Shown here: positions 29,901-42,343 of the stretch, piece by piece
How the letters are laid out: every line of letters starts with the position of its first letter
Numbering within the stretch: position 1 is the stretch's first letter
Notes under the pieces: generated by a model
Database searches by the model: none
Told to the model about the DNA's origin: nothing
What the model saw: only the letters and a program-made list of their open reading frames with translations
Position numbers and translations under genes: made by a program
NCBI GenBank assembly: GCA_026545225.1
Contig: CM048848.1
Location: forward strand, 15,170,853 to 15,234,852
DNA from: Cornus controversa
Taxonomy: Eukaryota; Streptophyta; Magnoliopsida; Cornales; Cornaceae
Direction: 5' to 3'
Length of the DNA: 64,000 bases

Positions 29901-32031
29901 GTCTTGTGATGAGAAATAAAGGCCGGTTAGTTGTATAAGAATACACTCAAGTTGAAGGAGTTGATTTCGATAAAACTTTTGCACTAGTTACTAGACTTGA
30001 GTCTATTCGTCTTCTTCTTGCTCTTGCATGCCACTTTAAATTTAAATTATTTCAAATGGATATTAAAAGTACTTTTCTAAATGGTATTTTGCAAGAAGAA
30101 GTGTATATACCTCAATCAAAAGGCTTTGTTGATCCACATAATCCTGATTATATTTTTTATTTTAAAAATGTTCTTTATAGTTTGAAACAAGCTCTTAAAT
30201 CATGGCATGAAAAGTTGACTTCTTTTTTGTTGCATAAGGGCTTTAGGAGAGGATGAGCTGATAAAACTTTGTTCATAATCAGGAAAGGTAAAAATTTACT
30301 TGTTACTCAAATTTATGTGCATGATATTATTTTTTGTTCTACTTCTGATAACCTTATTCATGAATTTGCTAGAGATATAAGTAATACTTTTGAGATGAGC
30401 ATGGTTGGTGAATTAATATTTTTTCTTGGACTCCATGTGAAACAATTTGAAGATGGAATTTTTATATCTCAAAATAAGTATACAAAGGAGTTAGTCAAGA
30501 AGTTTGGCTTGGAAGGTTCCAAGCATGTGCAAACTCCTATGAGTACCTCTTCCAAGTTGGAGAGGAACTCATATTCTAATAGAATTGATCCTTGTTTGTG
30601 TAGAAGTGTGATTAGCAGCTTATTGTATTTGATGGCTAGTAGGCCTGACATTGCATTTAGTGTAGGAGTATGTGCTAGGTATCAAGCTAATCCTAGAGAA
30701 CAACATCTCATTGCAGTCAAGCGCATTATTCGATATGTCAATAGTTCTTTGAATTATGGATTGCGTTTTTCTATAGAGTCTAATTCTGAGATTGCAGGCT
30801 ACACTGATGCTAATTGGGCTAGTAACAAGGATGATAGGAAAAGTACTTCAGGTGGTTGTTTCTATATTGGTACTAATCTTGTTTCATGGTATAGCAAGAA
30901 GCAAAATTGTGTTTCTTTATCATCTGGTGAGGCTGAGTATATTACTGGGAGAAGTTGTTGCACACAATTGCTTTGGATAAAGCAGATGCTACTCGATTAT
31001 AGAATTGATCAAGGTACAATGTCTATCTTTTGTGATAACAATAGTATAATTAATATCTCAAATTGAGCATTATTTAGTTCAGGTAAGTTGGTGAGGATAA
31101 ATAGGTTTTTAAAACGTGTTTTTCGGTCTTGAAAAATAAAGTTTCAAAGTCATAATTTTATATTTTTCAAGGTTGGACCGGTCCAAGTCTTACCCGGACC
31201 AGTCCAAGAGCTCTCGAGACCTCAAACTTGGTCACCAACATAGCTAGACCGGTCCAAGAGGTCTCATCTTCTTGCTACAGGAGATGGACCAGTCCAAGGG
31301 ATAGGCTGGACCGGTCCAAGGCTTCTGGTTTGCAGGATTTTTCCTTCTTTGTCCTGTTTTGACCCCGAACATTCCTAAAACACTAGGATTCGTTTTATAT
31401 TGATTTTTAACTTATTTTTCAAGAAAAATGAGGGATTTATTATAAATATAAACCCTCATATATTTTATCTCTAAGTGGTGGAAAAAAAGGGTGAAAAAAG
31501 TAAGGAAAAAATTAATACTTTCAAGGAGCTTTTCATTACATATCAGAAAATCTTTTTAGAGTGAGAAAGTAGAGAAGATATTTTCAACAGAGAATAATAT
31601 TCTACTGTTTATATTTTTGAGAGCACACACACTCGGAGTGTTTAAATTATGATGTTCTTCTCAATCTGATCAACCGAATTCTCAAAGGCAACATCAGCCA
31701 ATACAGTTTGATCAGAGCAGCTGAGGTGGTTCATTGACACTACTTGATTCTATCTAAAGAGGAGGAGAAATGATCACTACGAAGGGGACAAAATACTTGA
31801 GGAGTCTTTGTGTTCTTTCAGCTATACTTGAGGAGTTTTTGGTGTCATCTCTAACTTTCCTTACTTTCTTTATTTATTTTATGATTGGTTTGGATGCTTA
31901 ATTGATAATCATTGTGGCTAATTAATCAATCATAAAAATTGGGCAAAAAGACCTATTCACCCCCCTCTAGGTCTAACGATTAGCAACTCACTCTAAATTA
32001 ACTGAACCATTTCCACACCGCGTAACTCACA
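26920..32031 (+). mobile_element. Sirevirus-like Ty1/copia retrotransposon (broken fossil)
   Basis: The order of parts is 5' LTR end (26920-27117), primer site TGGTATCAGAGC (27120-27131), gag with a CHFCGEKGHIKYKCQ zinc knuckle (near 27910), protease (WYFDSG near 28266), integrase (HNGVVERKNRTIAE near 29030), reverse transcriptase (about 29750-30600), RNase H (ending near 31066) and the 3' LTR. The 5' LTR is mostly missing, and the coding region carries many breaks throughout (well over a dozen). The LTR end ACCCCCCTCTAGGTCTA fits the Sirevirus lineage. It inserted into, and cut, a Harbinger transposase gene at 32031/32032. Confidence 0.85.
31089..32031 (+). repeat. 3' LTR of the copia element, with palindromic motif cluster
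   Basis: About 940 bp (start approximate), ending CGTAACTCACA. Between 31175 and 31320 it carries five copies of GGACCGGTCCAAG or one-base variants (31175, 31196, 31246, 31286, 31308), each built on the palindrome GGACCGGTCC. Confidence 0.7.
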
Positions 32032-32637
32032 AAGCATACTTGGGAATCCTCTTGCCTCCCCTTGTTGAAGCAGTTGTACAATGTCGGGTTTGTTTGGTTC
32101 ACGCATATATTGCAGCTCATACACAATAACATCAGTAGTACGAAATGCCTTCAAGTAACATATGGTAGTAGTTTCATTGATTTTAATATACTCGTGAAAT
32201 AAATCAGCTGGTCCACCATATGCGAGAATGCATACATCAGTTGTCATCTTCTATATAGAAGACAACCCCAAACCACCACTCACATCCCTTTTTTAGATAA
32301 AGAAGTTGTCATAAGCTTGAACATCATTCAGGATATGAAGAAATAGTTCTTGGCGCATCCTGAATCATCTATGAAATTGCTCAGGTGTATATAAGCAATT
32401 CTCATCAAAGTAGTCTTTCATTAGTTGACGGTGGCTTCCTTCTCGGTCACGATGAATGAATCGCTACCTTTGAGGTGGTTAAAAGACTTGCGCTATAATC
32501 TACGGCATACAACAACTCAGAATTTCTTTGTAAGCATCTACATGCTCTTCAAGTAATTTGTCAAGATCTATTTATGAGGAGGGTGACGAAGAACATAGAG
32601 AATTAGAATCTGGCAAAGGTCGTGATGACAAAGCCAT
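32032..32637 (-). pseudogene. Harbinger (HARBI1/ALP1-like) transposase, N-terminal fragment
   Basis: Likely starts at ATG 32637 (MALSSRPLPDS). It continues through decayed frames with FIHRDREGSHRQLMKDYFDE and a FRMRQELFLHILNDVQAYDN-like segment, then an open stretch with TTDVCILAYGGPADLFHEYI and LQQGEARGFPSML. These blocks match plant Harbinger transposases just before the first catalytic Asp. The frame is cut after GFPSML by the copia LTR, so the DDE catalytic core is absent. There are at least two stops and a frame change upstream of the open part. Confidence 0.75.
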
Positions 32638-32968
32638 TGAAAATTCAAAATTAAAGGAGATGGTGAATAAACTTTTGCAAGAATGAAAGAGATGAAAGTA
32701 ATGATGATTTTATAGTGATTAAATGAGTGTTTATATAAGATGAAAAATATAGTCGTAAGTAAATAAATAAAAAATATTTAATAATTTTAAATTTAAATTA
32801 AAATTTTATTAAAATATTATTATTTTTGGCTAGCGAAAATATGGATAAAATGTTGTGGAACTAAATCTAGAGATCCTGACATACTAACGTGACTGGCTAA
32901 AATGCTAACGTGGCTGGCCAGAATTTGAGTTTAGAGAAGTAACTTTAGCCAAGCTGTTGTGCATTACC
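32032..32968 (-). mobile_element. PIF/Harbinger transposon, right part
   Basis: Combines the transposase fragment (32032-32637) with a non-coding end. The outer end reads, from outside in, GGTAATGCACAACAGCTTGG and is followed by a TTA (32969-32971), the usual Harbinger target triplet. Subterminal GGCTAGCCACGT-like motifs (GTGACTGGCTAAAATG, CGTGGCTGGCCAG) sit near 32890-32920. The other end was not found because a copia element cuts the transposon at 32031. Confidence 0.6.
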
Positions 32969-32971
32969 TTA

Positions 32972-33309
32972 GTTATTAGAGTGTAGAATGTAATTGGTAT
33001 AGGTATGAATAAATATGTTACTAGAAATTTGAACAAAAAATTAAAAACTAAAAATTTCAAAAGAATTAGATGGGAAAGAAGAAATACTTAAGGTACTGAT
33101 ATTATAAAGAAAAAAAACATTAGATAGTAAAGAAAATATATCCTAACCAAAAATTCAACACATTTACTTCATAACTTTATCGAAGAAAAAAAATACTTAC
33201 TTTATAAATAAACAACATATTTCATCATTTCAATGACTCCAATTCTATTTTCAACAAAATCAATTCACCTTTTCAAAACTCAATTTTAAATTTTAAATAT
33301 ATTGTTAGA

Positions 33310-33312
<3 letters not shown>
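32972..33312. other. AT-rich spacer
   Basis: No coding or repeat signal that I recognise. Confidence 0.5.

Positions 33313-33379
<67 letters not shown>
33313..33379. repeat. (AT)n(GT)n compound microsatellite
   Basis: About eighteen AT units followed by about fifteen TG units. It ends exactly where recognisable chromovirus gag sequence starts, so it marks the left truncation point of that element. Confidence 0.9.
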
Positions 33380-33382
<3 letters not shown>

Positions 33383-36300
33383 CTTAGAGAATTTGAGGAG
33401 CTTGGTCATGACTGCATGACTATTACTAAATATGAGAACAAGTTTATTTCCCTTTCATGCTTCGTACCCGAAGTGGTGAGAGATGAAGAGAAAAATACGT
33501 GGAGGTTCATCAATGGCCTTCATCATTCGATTAGGCCATTTGTATCCATTCTGGGTTTGAAAGTACATGTCGAGGAGGTAGAGAAGGTCCTGATGGCTGA
33601 AGCTGAAATGAAAGATAGGCATGAGAAGAGAGAGGCATTGAAGCAAAGCAAGGCTTTGTCAATGGATTCAGAGAGGCATGCGAGGAAGAAGTTCAAGGGT
33701 AGTTCTTCTCATTCGATGGGTATAGTGGGATAGCCAATGGCACATTCAACGCCTACTATTCCCTTAACTTTGACATTACTAAGACAAAGGTGATGTGTTA
33801 CAAGTGTAAGCAACTGGGGCACTACAAGTCAGATTGTCCTTTGAGAGTACCTATGAGAGCACCTGTAAGTCAGCCTACTAGTCAGCATGGCATGATGAGT
33901 TGTTTTGGTTGTGGGTAGCAGGGACACATCAGGAGAGAATGTCCACAGCAGAGTGGGAATGCTCAGGGTGGTCAGGGCACATAACAAAGAATGACACAGA
34001 CCATGATTGCACAGTTAAGTTATAGAGTATTGCCTCCACCGTAGCCAGCTATGTCTGCACAGAGTGCGAGACCACTGAGGGGATCTACCCCTAGTGCATC
34101 CACACAATAGTCTAGTTTTCGGGCTGGTGGAGCATAGGATCAAAGAGCATAGGGCAGAGTATACGTTGTGACACCGGTATACACCTTAGCAGAACCTTTA
34201 GTGGTCAGAGGTATATTTATGGTGTATAGTTCTTGGCACATATATTGATTGATTTGAGTGTGTCACACTCATTTATTGTAAAATCATTTGCACAGGCATT
34301 GGGGGTAGAGGTTAGTCCATTTGGTAGAGCTATTTGTGTTGATACGCCAGTGGGCGGTACAGTGATTCTTGATGGGGTGTGCCGGGGATGTGCTATTGAG
34401 TCAGACGGATGGACACTTGAGTTTGATTTCATTCTCCTAGACATAAGTAGTTTTGATATCATCTTTGGGATGGGTTGGTTATCAGAGTTCCATGATACGA
34501 TATACTATTTTAGAAGGAGAGTGGCGATTTATACGCCCGATGATGATTGTTTTTATTTTGTGGGAGATCGGAATGACTCCTATACTGTACCATGTTATGG
34601 CATTAGTAGTTGGGAGCGACACAATTTTATCTTGGCTAGTCTTTTGGCCGAGGGAGAGGAGATTCCGAGAGAGATATATCCAACAGTGGTATGTGAGTTC
34701 TTGGATGTATTTCGAGAGGATTTGATGGATTTACCTCCCAAAAGAGAGGTAGAGTTTGGGATTGATCTTATGCCCAGTACGACGTCCATTTCTATGGCAC
34801 TATATCAGATGGCACCGACGGAGTTGGAAGAATTGAAGCGTCAATTAGATGATTTGAAAACTAAGGGCTTTATTAGACATAGTGCATCACCATGGGGAGC
34901 ACCAATGTTGTTTGCTAAGAAGAAAGATGGTTTTTTGAGATTGTGCATTGATTATCAAAAGTTGAATCATGTGACAATCAATTGAAGGGAGCTCACTACT
35001 TCTCAAAAATTGATTTAAGGTCGGGATATTATCTGTTGAGAATAAAGGATGAGGATATCCATAAAATGGCTTTTAGTACACGGTATAGATATTATAAGTT
35101 CCTTGTAATGTCATTTGGGTTGACTAATGCACCGATAACATTTATAGATTTGATGAACCGTGCATTTCATGAGTATCTAGACACTTTTGTGGTAGTGTTT
35201 GTAGATGATATACATTTGTACTCATCTTTGGAGGAGGAACATGAATTACATTTGAGGATAGTTTTGTAAATTCTTAGAGAACACCGATTGTATGCTAAGT
35301 ATGAAAAATACGAGTTTTGGCTCCAAGAGGTGAAGTTTCTTAGACATATTATTTTTGGAGGTGGAGTCTCAGTTGATCCATCTAAGATTGAAGTCGTGAT
35401 GAGTTCGGAGAGTCTGAAGAGTGTCCTCGAGATTTAGAGTTTTCTTGGTTTAGCAAGCTACTACAGGAGGTTTGTGAAAGACTTCTCTAGTATTGCAACT
35501 CTTATGACACGACTCACTTGTAAGGGTATGAAGTTTGTGTGCAACGAAGCATGTGAGTTAGCTTTTTGTGAATTGAAGAAATGAGTAACTACAACTCCTA
35601 TTTTGGTGATACCTGAGCATGGCTTGGGATATATGATTTATTGCAATACTTCAGGGAGCGGACTGGGTTGTGTATTGATGCAATGTGATGGAGTAGTTGC
35701 TTATGGGTTAAGGCAATTAAAGACTCACGAGCATAACTATCCTACTCATGATTTGGAACTAGTAATGGTGATCTTTGCCTTGAAAGGGTGGAGACACTAC
35801 TTGTATGGTGAGAGATTCGAAGTGTATTCAGATCACAAAAGTCTCAAGTTCTTTTTCTTCCAAAAGGACTTAAACATGAGACAGATGCAATGGGTTAAGT
35901 ATATGGAAGATTACAATTTTGCTTTAAAACACCATCCGAGAAAAGCAAATGTAATGGCGGATGCGTTAGGCAGAAAGTCTCACGGGACCCTAGCTAGCAT
36001 AGTCATACGGGAATGAAAAATGATATAATATTTTTTAGAGTTGGGATTGTATTTTAGTGATGATAGTGAGCCAGCTATGTTGTTTAGTTTGGTAGCTCAA
36101 CCTATACTTGTGCGAAAGGTTATTGAGGCACAGAGATAGGATAGCGAGTTAGAGGCCATTCACTCACAGATTGTTAGTGGTACGACAGTGGAAGATTGGA
36201 CCTTGTATTCGGATGGGGGTCTACGATTTAGAGGATTGATGGTCGTTCCTTCTGATTATCGTGATGATGTATTACGAGAATTTCATCATTCTCGTTTTAC

Positions 36301-36545
36301 AGTTCATCCAGGTGGTACCAAAATGTACCACAATTTGAGACGGCAATATTGGTGGCGAGATATAAAGAAGGATGTAGCACAATTTGTGGCGAGGTGTCTT
36401 ACTTATCAACAAGGAAAAGTAAAACATCAAAAGCCATCTAGGTTATTACAACCATTACTAGTGGTGGAGTGGAAATGGGAGCATATTACCATGGATTTTG
36501 TGACGAGCCTTTCGAGATCAAATAAGGGCAATGATATAGTAAATT
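33380..36545 (+). mobile_element. Chromovirus (Tekay-like gypsy) left part, broken fossil
   Basis: The order is gag with two CCHC knuckles (CYKCKQLGHYKSDC and a second near 33905), protease (about 34220-34480), reverse transcriptase (about 34700-35570, with FVDDI near 35200), RNase H (about 35600-36000) and the integrase zinc-binding region (HPGGTKMYHNLRRQYWWRD, near 36306). No 5' LTR is present. There are roughly ten breaks. The integrase stops at about 36545, and its natural continuation appears at 55143-56095 on the same strand. Confidence 0.85.
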
Positions 36546-38640
36546 CCTTAAAAATAACAAATTATACGGTGTCATGTTTGCTTCCTTGCTCTCACATGAT
36601 CGACTTATGAATGTAATCAGAGCCTTCCTTGAGTCTTGGTGCCCTTCGACCAATACACTCCACTGCTCGATCGGGGAGCTATCGATTTCCCTTCGCGACC
36701 TGTATGTGATAAGAGGTCTCCCAAAAGTCGTTCTTTATACAAAGGAATTATCTGCTACAGACAAAGATGGAAATTTTCTTCTCCCTTTTAGTTACCGGTA
36801 ATTATTTTTAGCTTTTCACTAGTTTTGCAAGCAATATAAATAGGACCGGACTGAGAAAATTTCTGAATGGACAAAGTTTTGGTTCAGAGGCGCCACTAAG
36901 TATAGTAAACCACCTCCGAGAAGAAGATCGAGAAACAAGACTCAATGTCCCAAAGAGACTCAACCCTTCTGGAATAATTGATCTAGTTAAGAATTGGTCA
37001 CCACAAGAAGATGAGATGTTTACCAGTCTTGGAATAGAACTAGAGATGAGGAACAAAACTTATTTAGCAGCATTCATAGTGTGTTGGTTATGCAAATTTG
37101 TTTTGTCTACCGGTCCTGGAAATATAATTCATCATAAGGTGTTTAAGGTTGCTAGCATGATGGCAAATGGTAATAAATTTTATCTTTTTGTTTCTGTTCT
37201 AGACAGCATTTACAGAGGTTTAAACGACATTGTTTCTTCCCCTGATCCTGAAAACTCTAATGTGACATTCCCCATATACTATGTATATGGCTGGTTAGCT
37301 GAATACTTCAAAATAAACCTTTTTTGTCCCAGACTGTAATTACCTGCCGTGAATGACATGGTACGCAGAGAAAGGGTCTGCAAAGCATTTTGATGAGACC
37401 GAGGCCCAAGAGTTGTTCAAGTTATGTAAAGGTGTTGAATTATCTTGCTTATCCAAAACATCGCCGATAAAGAGACTACTAGCAAATGATGAACAACTAC
37501 CTCTTTATGACTTTGAGTATTTACCTGACATTGTGCCAAAGAGACCGACGTATTATTGAGCCTTATAGTCCACACAGATTTGGTAGACATTTTCTATCAT
37601 CAGGACATTCCAGGCAGACTGAAAAAAGATATTTGCACTGGTGCTTTGGAAGAGATTTTGCTACTATGGAGATTGACCACTCATTATCATACTGAATGTG
37701 AAGTACAAATTCCTTCAAACTCTAATTTCTAAAAATTCTCTATCACCAAAACTTATGCTAAATGGTGGTCAAAAGTTTATGTTGATCCATTCATGGTGAA
37801 ATGAGGCACTTCGGGGCATATTAAGCTTACAATTTCTCCAAAAGAAAAAATAACCAAAGTTAGAAAAGGTTACAAATGATGGACCTAAGTCGACCCCTTC
37901 TTCTAAGCCAACCTCAAGGGCAGCCTCTAAATCCCATAGTGATCATGATGTCGAGGATAGTTTTGAAAGTCATGCAGAGGTGGCCAAACATATTCCACCA
38001 AAAATTAACACTTGTCCTCGTACTTAATTAGTAATAGACTCAAATGAAGATATGGGGGCAAATGATGAGGATTGCAACTAGAAGTATATGGGTGACAAGT
38101 TTAAGCGTATTTTCAAGTGAGCGGATTTTGTTACTTCTTGTGGCGTGGATCGATATTTCGGGATAGCTTCCAGTAATAACAAACTAATGCGAATAAGGTT
38201 CCCACCCTTTATTTCATATTTTATTTATTTATTTATGTTCAGGTAGAAGGTATTATCTCATTATTTTCAGGTAGAAGGTACTATTTATATATTTTTTTAT
38301 TCCATATCTCATTGATAAACCTACTGGTAGTGGAACATCTATTTGTGGGCTATCTGCATTTGAGTTGGTACTTGAGATAAATGAATTGTCACAAGTTTCA
38401 CCAGTAGGAAGAGAGACTCCTCGAGGTTCGAATGCTTTAGTAGGGCATGAAATCAGTAGCCAGACCCCCCAGGCAGTCGTGCAAGAACCTCAAAAGGTTG
38501 ATTTATCCTCACATCAAATTGCCCCGTCTAAAGCGTCCGCCTTTGATGCAGACGACATCATTTTAAGCACTGATGCAAATCTGCTTTAGTCCTTGTCGAG
38601 AGTATAAAAAGTATCGTGATCAACACTCCTACTCACAAGA
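36546..38640 (+). pseudogene. Plant mobile domain (PMD, aminotransferase-like) gene, decayed
   Basis: Several frames together show the PMD family. FASLLSHDRLMNVIRAFLES with LHCSIGELSISLRDLYVIRG is near 36575-36720. YLAAFIVCWLCKFVLSTGPG with FKVASMMANGNKFYLFVSVL is at 37058-37200. A DIPGRLKKDICTGALEEILL-like and a KWWSKVYVDPFM-like region are at 37600-37800. An acidic, Ser/Pro-rich tail follows. PMD proteins occur as host MAIN/MAIL genes and as passengers or parts of plant transposons. At least five frame changes or stops. It begins within a few bases of the end of the integrase fragment, so it was either inserted there or joined by rearrangement. Which transposon, if any, carried it is not clear. 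Confidence 0.7.
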
Positions 38641-38754
38641 TTCCATTCTAGGGCCCCAAGCTTGAAAAACTTTACAATGAACTCTCAAATCCCTAGAGAT
38701 CACTCTGGTCTAAATAAATGAATTGAGTCATATATGAAGAATGTTGCTCATTAT

Positions 38755-38959
38755 GGGCCTGTTCGGTATGTACTTTGTGTTGGTGTTTTATTTTTGGACT
38801 AACGTTGTTCATACTATTGGAGTCCAAAACATGTTCTGTGCCGGGCCACCAATTATGTTTTGCCTCAAATGTTTGAGAAATACTGACCCAAAATTGAAAC
38901 ACCAATTTGGTGTTTTTCCTCATTTTGATACTGTAGTGATCAAACGTTCCCACAAGCCC
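38755..38959. mobile_element. Possible hAT/Harbinger-type MITE
   Basis: Starts GGGCCTGTTCGGTATG and ends, read in reverse, GGGCTTGTGGGAACGTTTGA. Ends of this type are common in plant MITEs. No clear target duplication was seen, and the right end was chosen by eye. Confidence 0.35.
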
Positions 38960-39110
38960 AAAACAAACTTAAAACAGGTTTATAAGAAAAAAGAGAAAAT
39001 AAAAAATGGAACCCTAGCGCAGCGTCAGAATTCCCTCTCTCCTCTATCATGTTCTCTCTTTGGCGATTGAAGGCGATTTCAGTGTCTCTCCCTAATTTCA
39101 CGAAGAACAT

Positions 39111-40527
39111 TGTTCGACGTGCAAAACGTGATAAAATAATATGTAATAGTGTCGTCGTTGTTTTACACCTCGACAAAAGAGAATTTATAAAAACCTACAA
39201 ATACTCTACTAAAATTAGTAAAGTGGTGAGTAGGGATCGAACTGACAGAGACTGCGTTGGTTTCGTTGTTAAGCTATCAAGATCTTGTCTAATTTAATTG
39301 AAAAAGAATTTGTTTTGGTTTTAATTCTAAGGTGCTGAAATTAAATGAAATGAAATACAACATAAATAAATGGTAGACACTGGAGAAAGGGTCCTGGGAA
39401 TTGACTTCACCACTAACCTTCTGACAATGACAGTTGTACTAATTTGGGATGTTTAATCTATGCATTCAGAAAAGAATGGCTACAAGCCAAATTCAGTTCT
39501 ATCAAGAAGATTCATTCAACATACAATTAACCATAACTCGTCTTCACTTAGCATGGCCTATACATCAGACTAACTAATGATATGATAACCCATCTTCGCT
39601 TAGTACGAATTATAAAAACTCAAAATTGAATGATCTATGAAAACTATTGTATAACCTGTCTTAACAAAATCACAGAAGTTGAAAAGAACTAAACCCTAAT
39701 CACTGCAAACTTGCATTCATTCTACAAGAACAAAAGTAAATATGCAATGAAACAATACATTCAAATTAAAAGCAATAGTACAACTATTGTTTATGTCTCG
39801 GTTATACAATCAATGCACAAAATAAATAATTCTCAAATTAATATACAAACTAAAACATTGAAAGACAGGTTAGGGTTACATCACTTCCCCGGAATGGTGT
39901 TTAGCCACTCATGATCGGAGGTCCAGGCTTGAACGATGAAGAAGTCACCGTCGTCTTGCACGTATCGTCACGAATCGCCTCTGTATATCTCTCTCTGCTT
40001 CCCCCCTCCAGAATACCCTAGTTTTCTCCTCTTTTTCTCTCTTTTATTCAGCGAAGAAAACACAAACGGGACACCTCACCTCCCAAAGTGGCAAGTGCGC
40101 ATAAGAAAATGGCACATGCGCCTCAAAAGTGGCATTTGCGCCCAAAAAGTGGCAGCTGCGCAAATAGGGCATAAAGTTGCCTTAAACGTCCGTTTTAGAA
40201 AATTTTCGTGAAATATGAAATTGTACAGAATTGAATTTCCTTCAACCTACGCAAAGTTTGGGTCGTTTTAACAATTTTGTACGGAGTTATGGTCTTAATA
40301 CCAACACGGGTCCAGGACTTTTTAGGCCTGAATTTGCCCAATCTTCAATGTGAATAGGCCTAACACCATCTGTAGCCCGATTGCACCATTTTTAATTAGA
40401 ATTACCCTTAATCACCTGAAATCCTGAAAAGATTAAAATTATTAATAAAAACATGAAATAAATATCACTAAGACACTAATTTATATAATTTTAAGGGCAT
40501 TGAATATGCAATATTCATTACTTATCA
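39111..40527 (+). mobile_element. Solo LTR in the leader of the Myb/SANT-like gene
   Basis: 1417-bp fossil starting TGTTCGACGTGC and ending TTACTTATCA, with a perfect AACAT duplication (39106-39110, 40528-40532). It is the same family as 19808-21291, with long near-identical stretches such as GAACTGACTTCACCACTAAC (there GGAACTGACTTCACC). The GTGGCANNTGCGC motif cluster is present at 40090-40165. The flanking DNA (AACCCTAGCGCAGCG before, CAAGGATTGAAGCTCC after) looks like one interrupted leader exon. Confidence 0.82.
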
Positions 40528-40532
40528 AACAT

Positions 40533-41267
40533 CAAGGATTGAAGCTCCTCTTTGCATTTTTTTCAAGTTCAAGGATCTACTGTGAGTTATCTTTTCTAGA
40601 TTTTTTCTTAATGTATAACTAAAATATTACCTTACCATGATTTCATCTTATTTTTTCTTTAATTTCCAGTTCCTCTGCTCATGATTTTGGTTTTATGTCC
40701 ATCTCGTTTTTCAGATATTGAAAAGATGGTTGATTTCTCATGTCTTTTATGATACCAGATATGACATTTACTCTTTCCATTAGCTCCATTAGGAGAAGAT
40801 ATTCTTTTATACAAATAAAATTACAAAACAACCAATAAAATATATGAAATTGATTAATACACCTTTTATTGTCTTTAATAAATTAAAATGATGTGCAATT
40901 GATCTAATGAAGATTCATTAAATGGCTGCAATAGCCTTTTTGATGATCATAATGGGATGTGAATGGTTGTGGAGACTAGAGAAGAACTTCACCTGTTTAT
41001 GAGAAAAAGTGACTAGGAAAATCTCTTTACTTTGAAGGTATTCATTTATATGGCTTGTTTTAGCATTTTAATTCAGTGAATTTAATCAAATTGTTACCCA
41101 TTTGTATGGATTTGATTAGCTTAATCGTTATATATGAACATGTCTTCACTGTTAAAATAGGAGGATTGATTTTCATATTATGAATTAATGTTGTTCTATT
41201 TTTATATCCATTAGTTATTATGTACAACTTTTGACATTTAATTTGGTAGTTTTTCAGAAATTATAAG
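40533..41267 (+). other. 5' leader and intron region of the Myb/SANT-like gene
   Basis: Begins with the right part of the exon split by the solo LTR. A likely donor follows at GGATCTACTGTGAG (near 40575). The rest is AT-rich with no coding signal, consistent with one or two UTR introns before the ATG at 41268. Confidence 0.35.
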
Positions 41268-42343
41268 ATGGATAACAATAATGATAATCTTGAGCGATAC
41301 CTGAACCCAATTGAATTGGACCAAGAGAACATAAGGGTTAATACTAAAAAGGCCAAAGAAACCAAGGTATATTGGGCCCTTGAAGAGACATTCGTTCTCT
41401 TGATGGAGGAAGAAGTTAGGCAAGGGAATCGTATTAGCAGCACTTTCAATTTAATTGGGTGGAGACATCTTGTAGATGAGATGATTGAAAAAACTGGAAA
41501 AATTTTCACTAAGGAACAACTAAGAAACAAATTCAACGGTATGAGAGGAGTGTATAAAGACTTCAAGAAATTATTGTCAAAGACTGGTGTGGGGTACAAC
41601 CGTGACACAGGTTGTTGTAGAAGAAGAAATATGGGAACAATTGTACAAGGTTAGTAGAATTTAAAATATTTTTAACCTAGAATGTTATTTTAATCATGTT
41701 GTATAAATTTATAAGATTCTATTAAAGTTAACATTAAGATAATTAACTGTAGGTCGTGACTGGAGCCAAGATGTTTTAAAGAAATGGATGTAAACACTAC
41801 GACAAGTTAACCACTATCTTTGGAGATACATATGCTTCTGGGAGTCATGTCCATCCTTTCACTATAGTACCCACAACCTCTTAATTACCCACACACAATG
41901 CTGTCACCCATAGCATTGACTTGGGTGAGGGAGAAGAAATTGATACAAGTCCATCCCCTCAGCCTACAAGTAAGAAACCTAAAAAAGATAGTTTTGCCAC
42001 CATAATGTCTACTAATATGGCAACCATGACTGCAAGTATGGTTGAGAATGCTAACATGAGAGCTGAGTGAAATGAAATTGCCATAGCAGCAGCAATAGCA
42101 GCTTCATCTTCTACTAACGTTGCATCCTGTACGTTGGAAGAGCAAGAAGTAGTTTCACCCTCTAAAGCTGAAAGGGTGTAAGAAAAATGTAATTTATGTA
42201 TTAGGGCCCTTAATACATTAGAGAGGATTGACGATATCCATTATTCTAAGACCTTACAGTTGCACCATGATGATGAAATGTGGAGGAACTTATTTCTTCA
42301 AATTCCTGATGAGAGGAAGGTTAGGTTGGTGATGAATCTCTGA
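41268..42343 (+). pseudogene. Myb/SANT-like DNA-binding protein (Harbinger-associated type), decayed
   Basis: The first exon is open for 128 codons. WALEETFVLLMEEEVRQGNR, GWRHLVDEMIEKTGKIFTKE and LRNKFNGMRGVYKDFKKLLS form the Myb/SANT-like domain found in plant L10-interacting Myb-domain proteins and in the second protein of PIF/Harbinger transposons. The next expected piece (EEEIWEQLYK) is out of frame by one base near 41610. A likely intron runs from about 41649 to 41751. The second exon continues through a KHYDKLTTIFGDTYASGSHV-like stretch, then a Ser/Pro linker and a helical C-terminal region (LNTLERIDDIHYSK to RKVRLVMNL), with four or five stops or shifts. It was either a host gene or the accessory gene of a Harbinger element. 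Confidence 0.7.

Noticed and set aside
33302-33733. Frame with an N-terminal Ile-Tyr and Val-Cys run fused to gag-like protein
   Set aside because: The N-terminal run is the AT/GT microsatellite. Only the part after 33380 is chromovirus gag.
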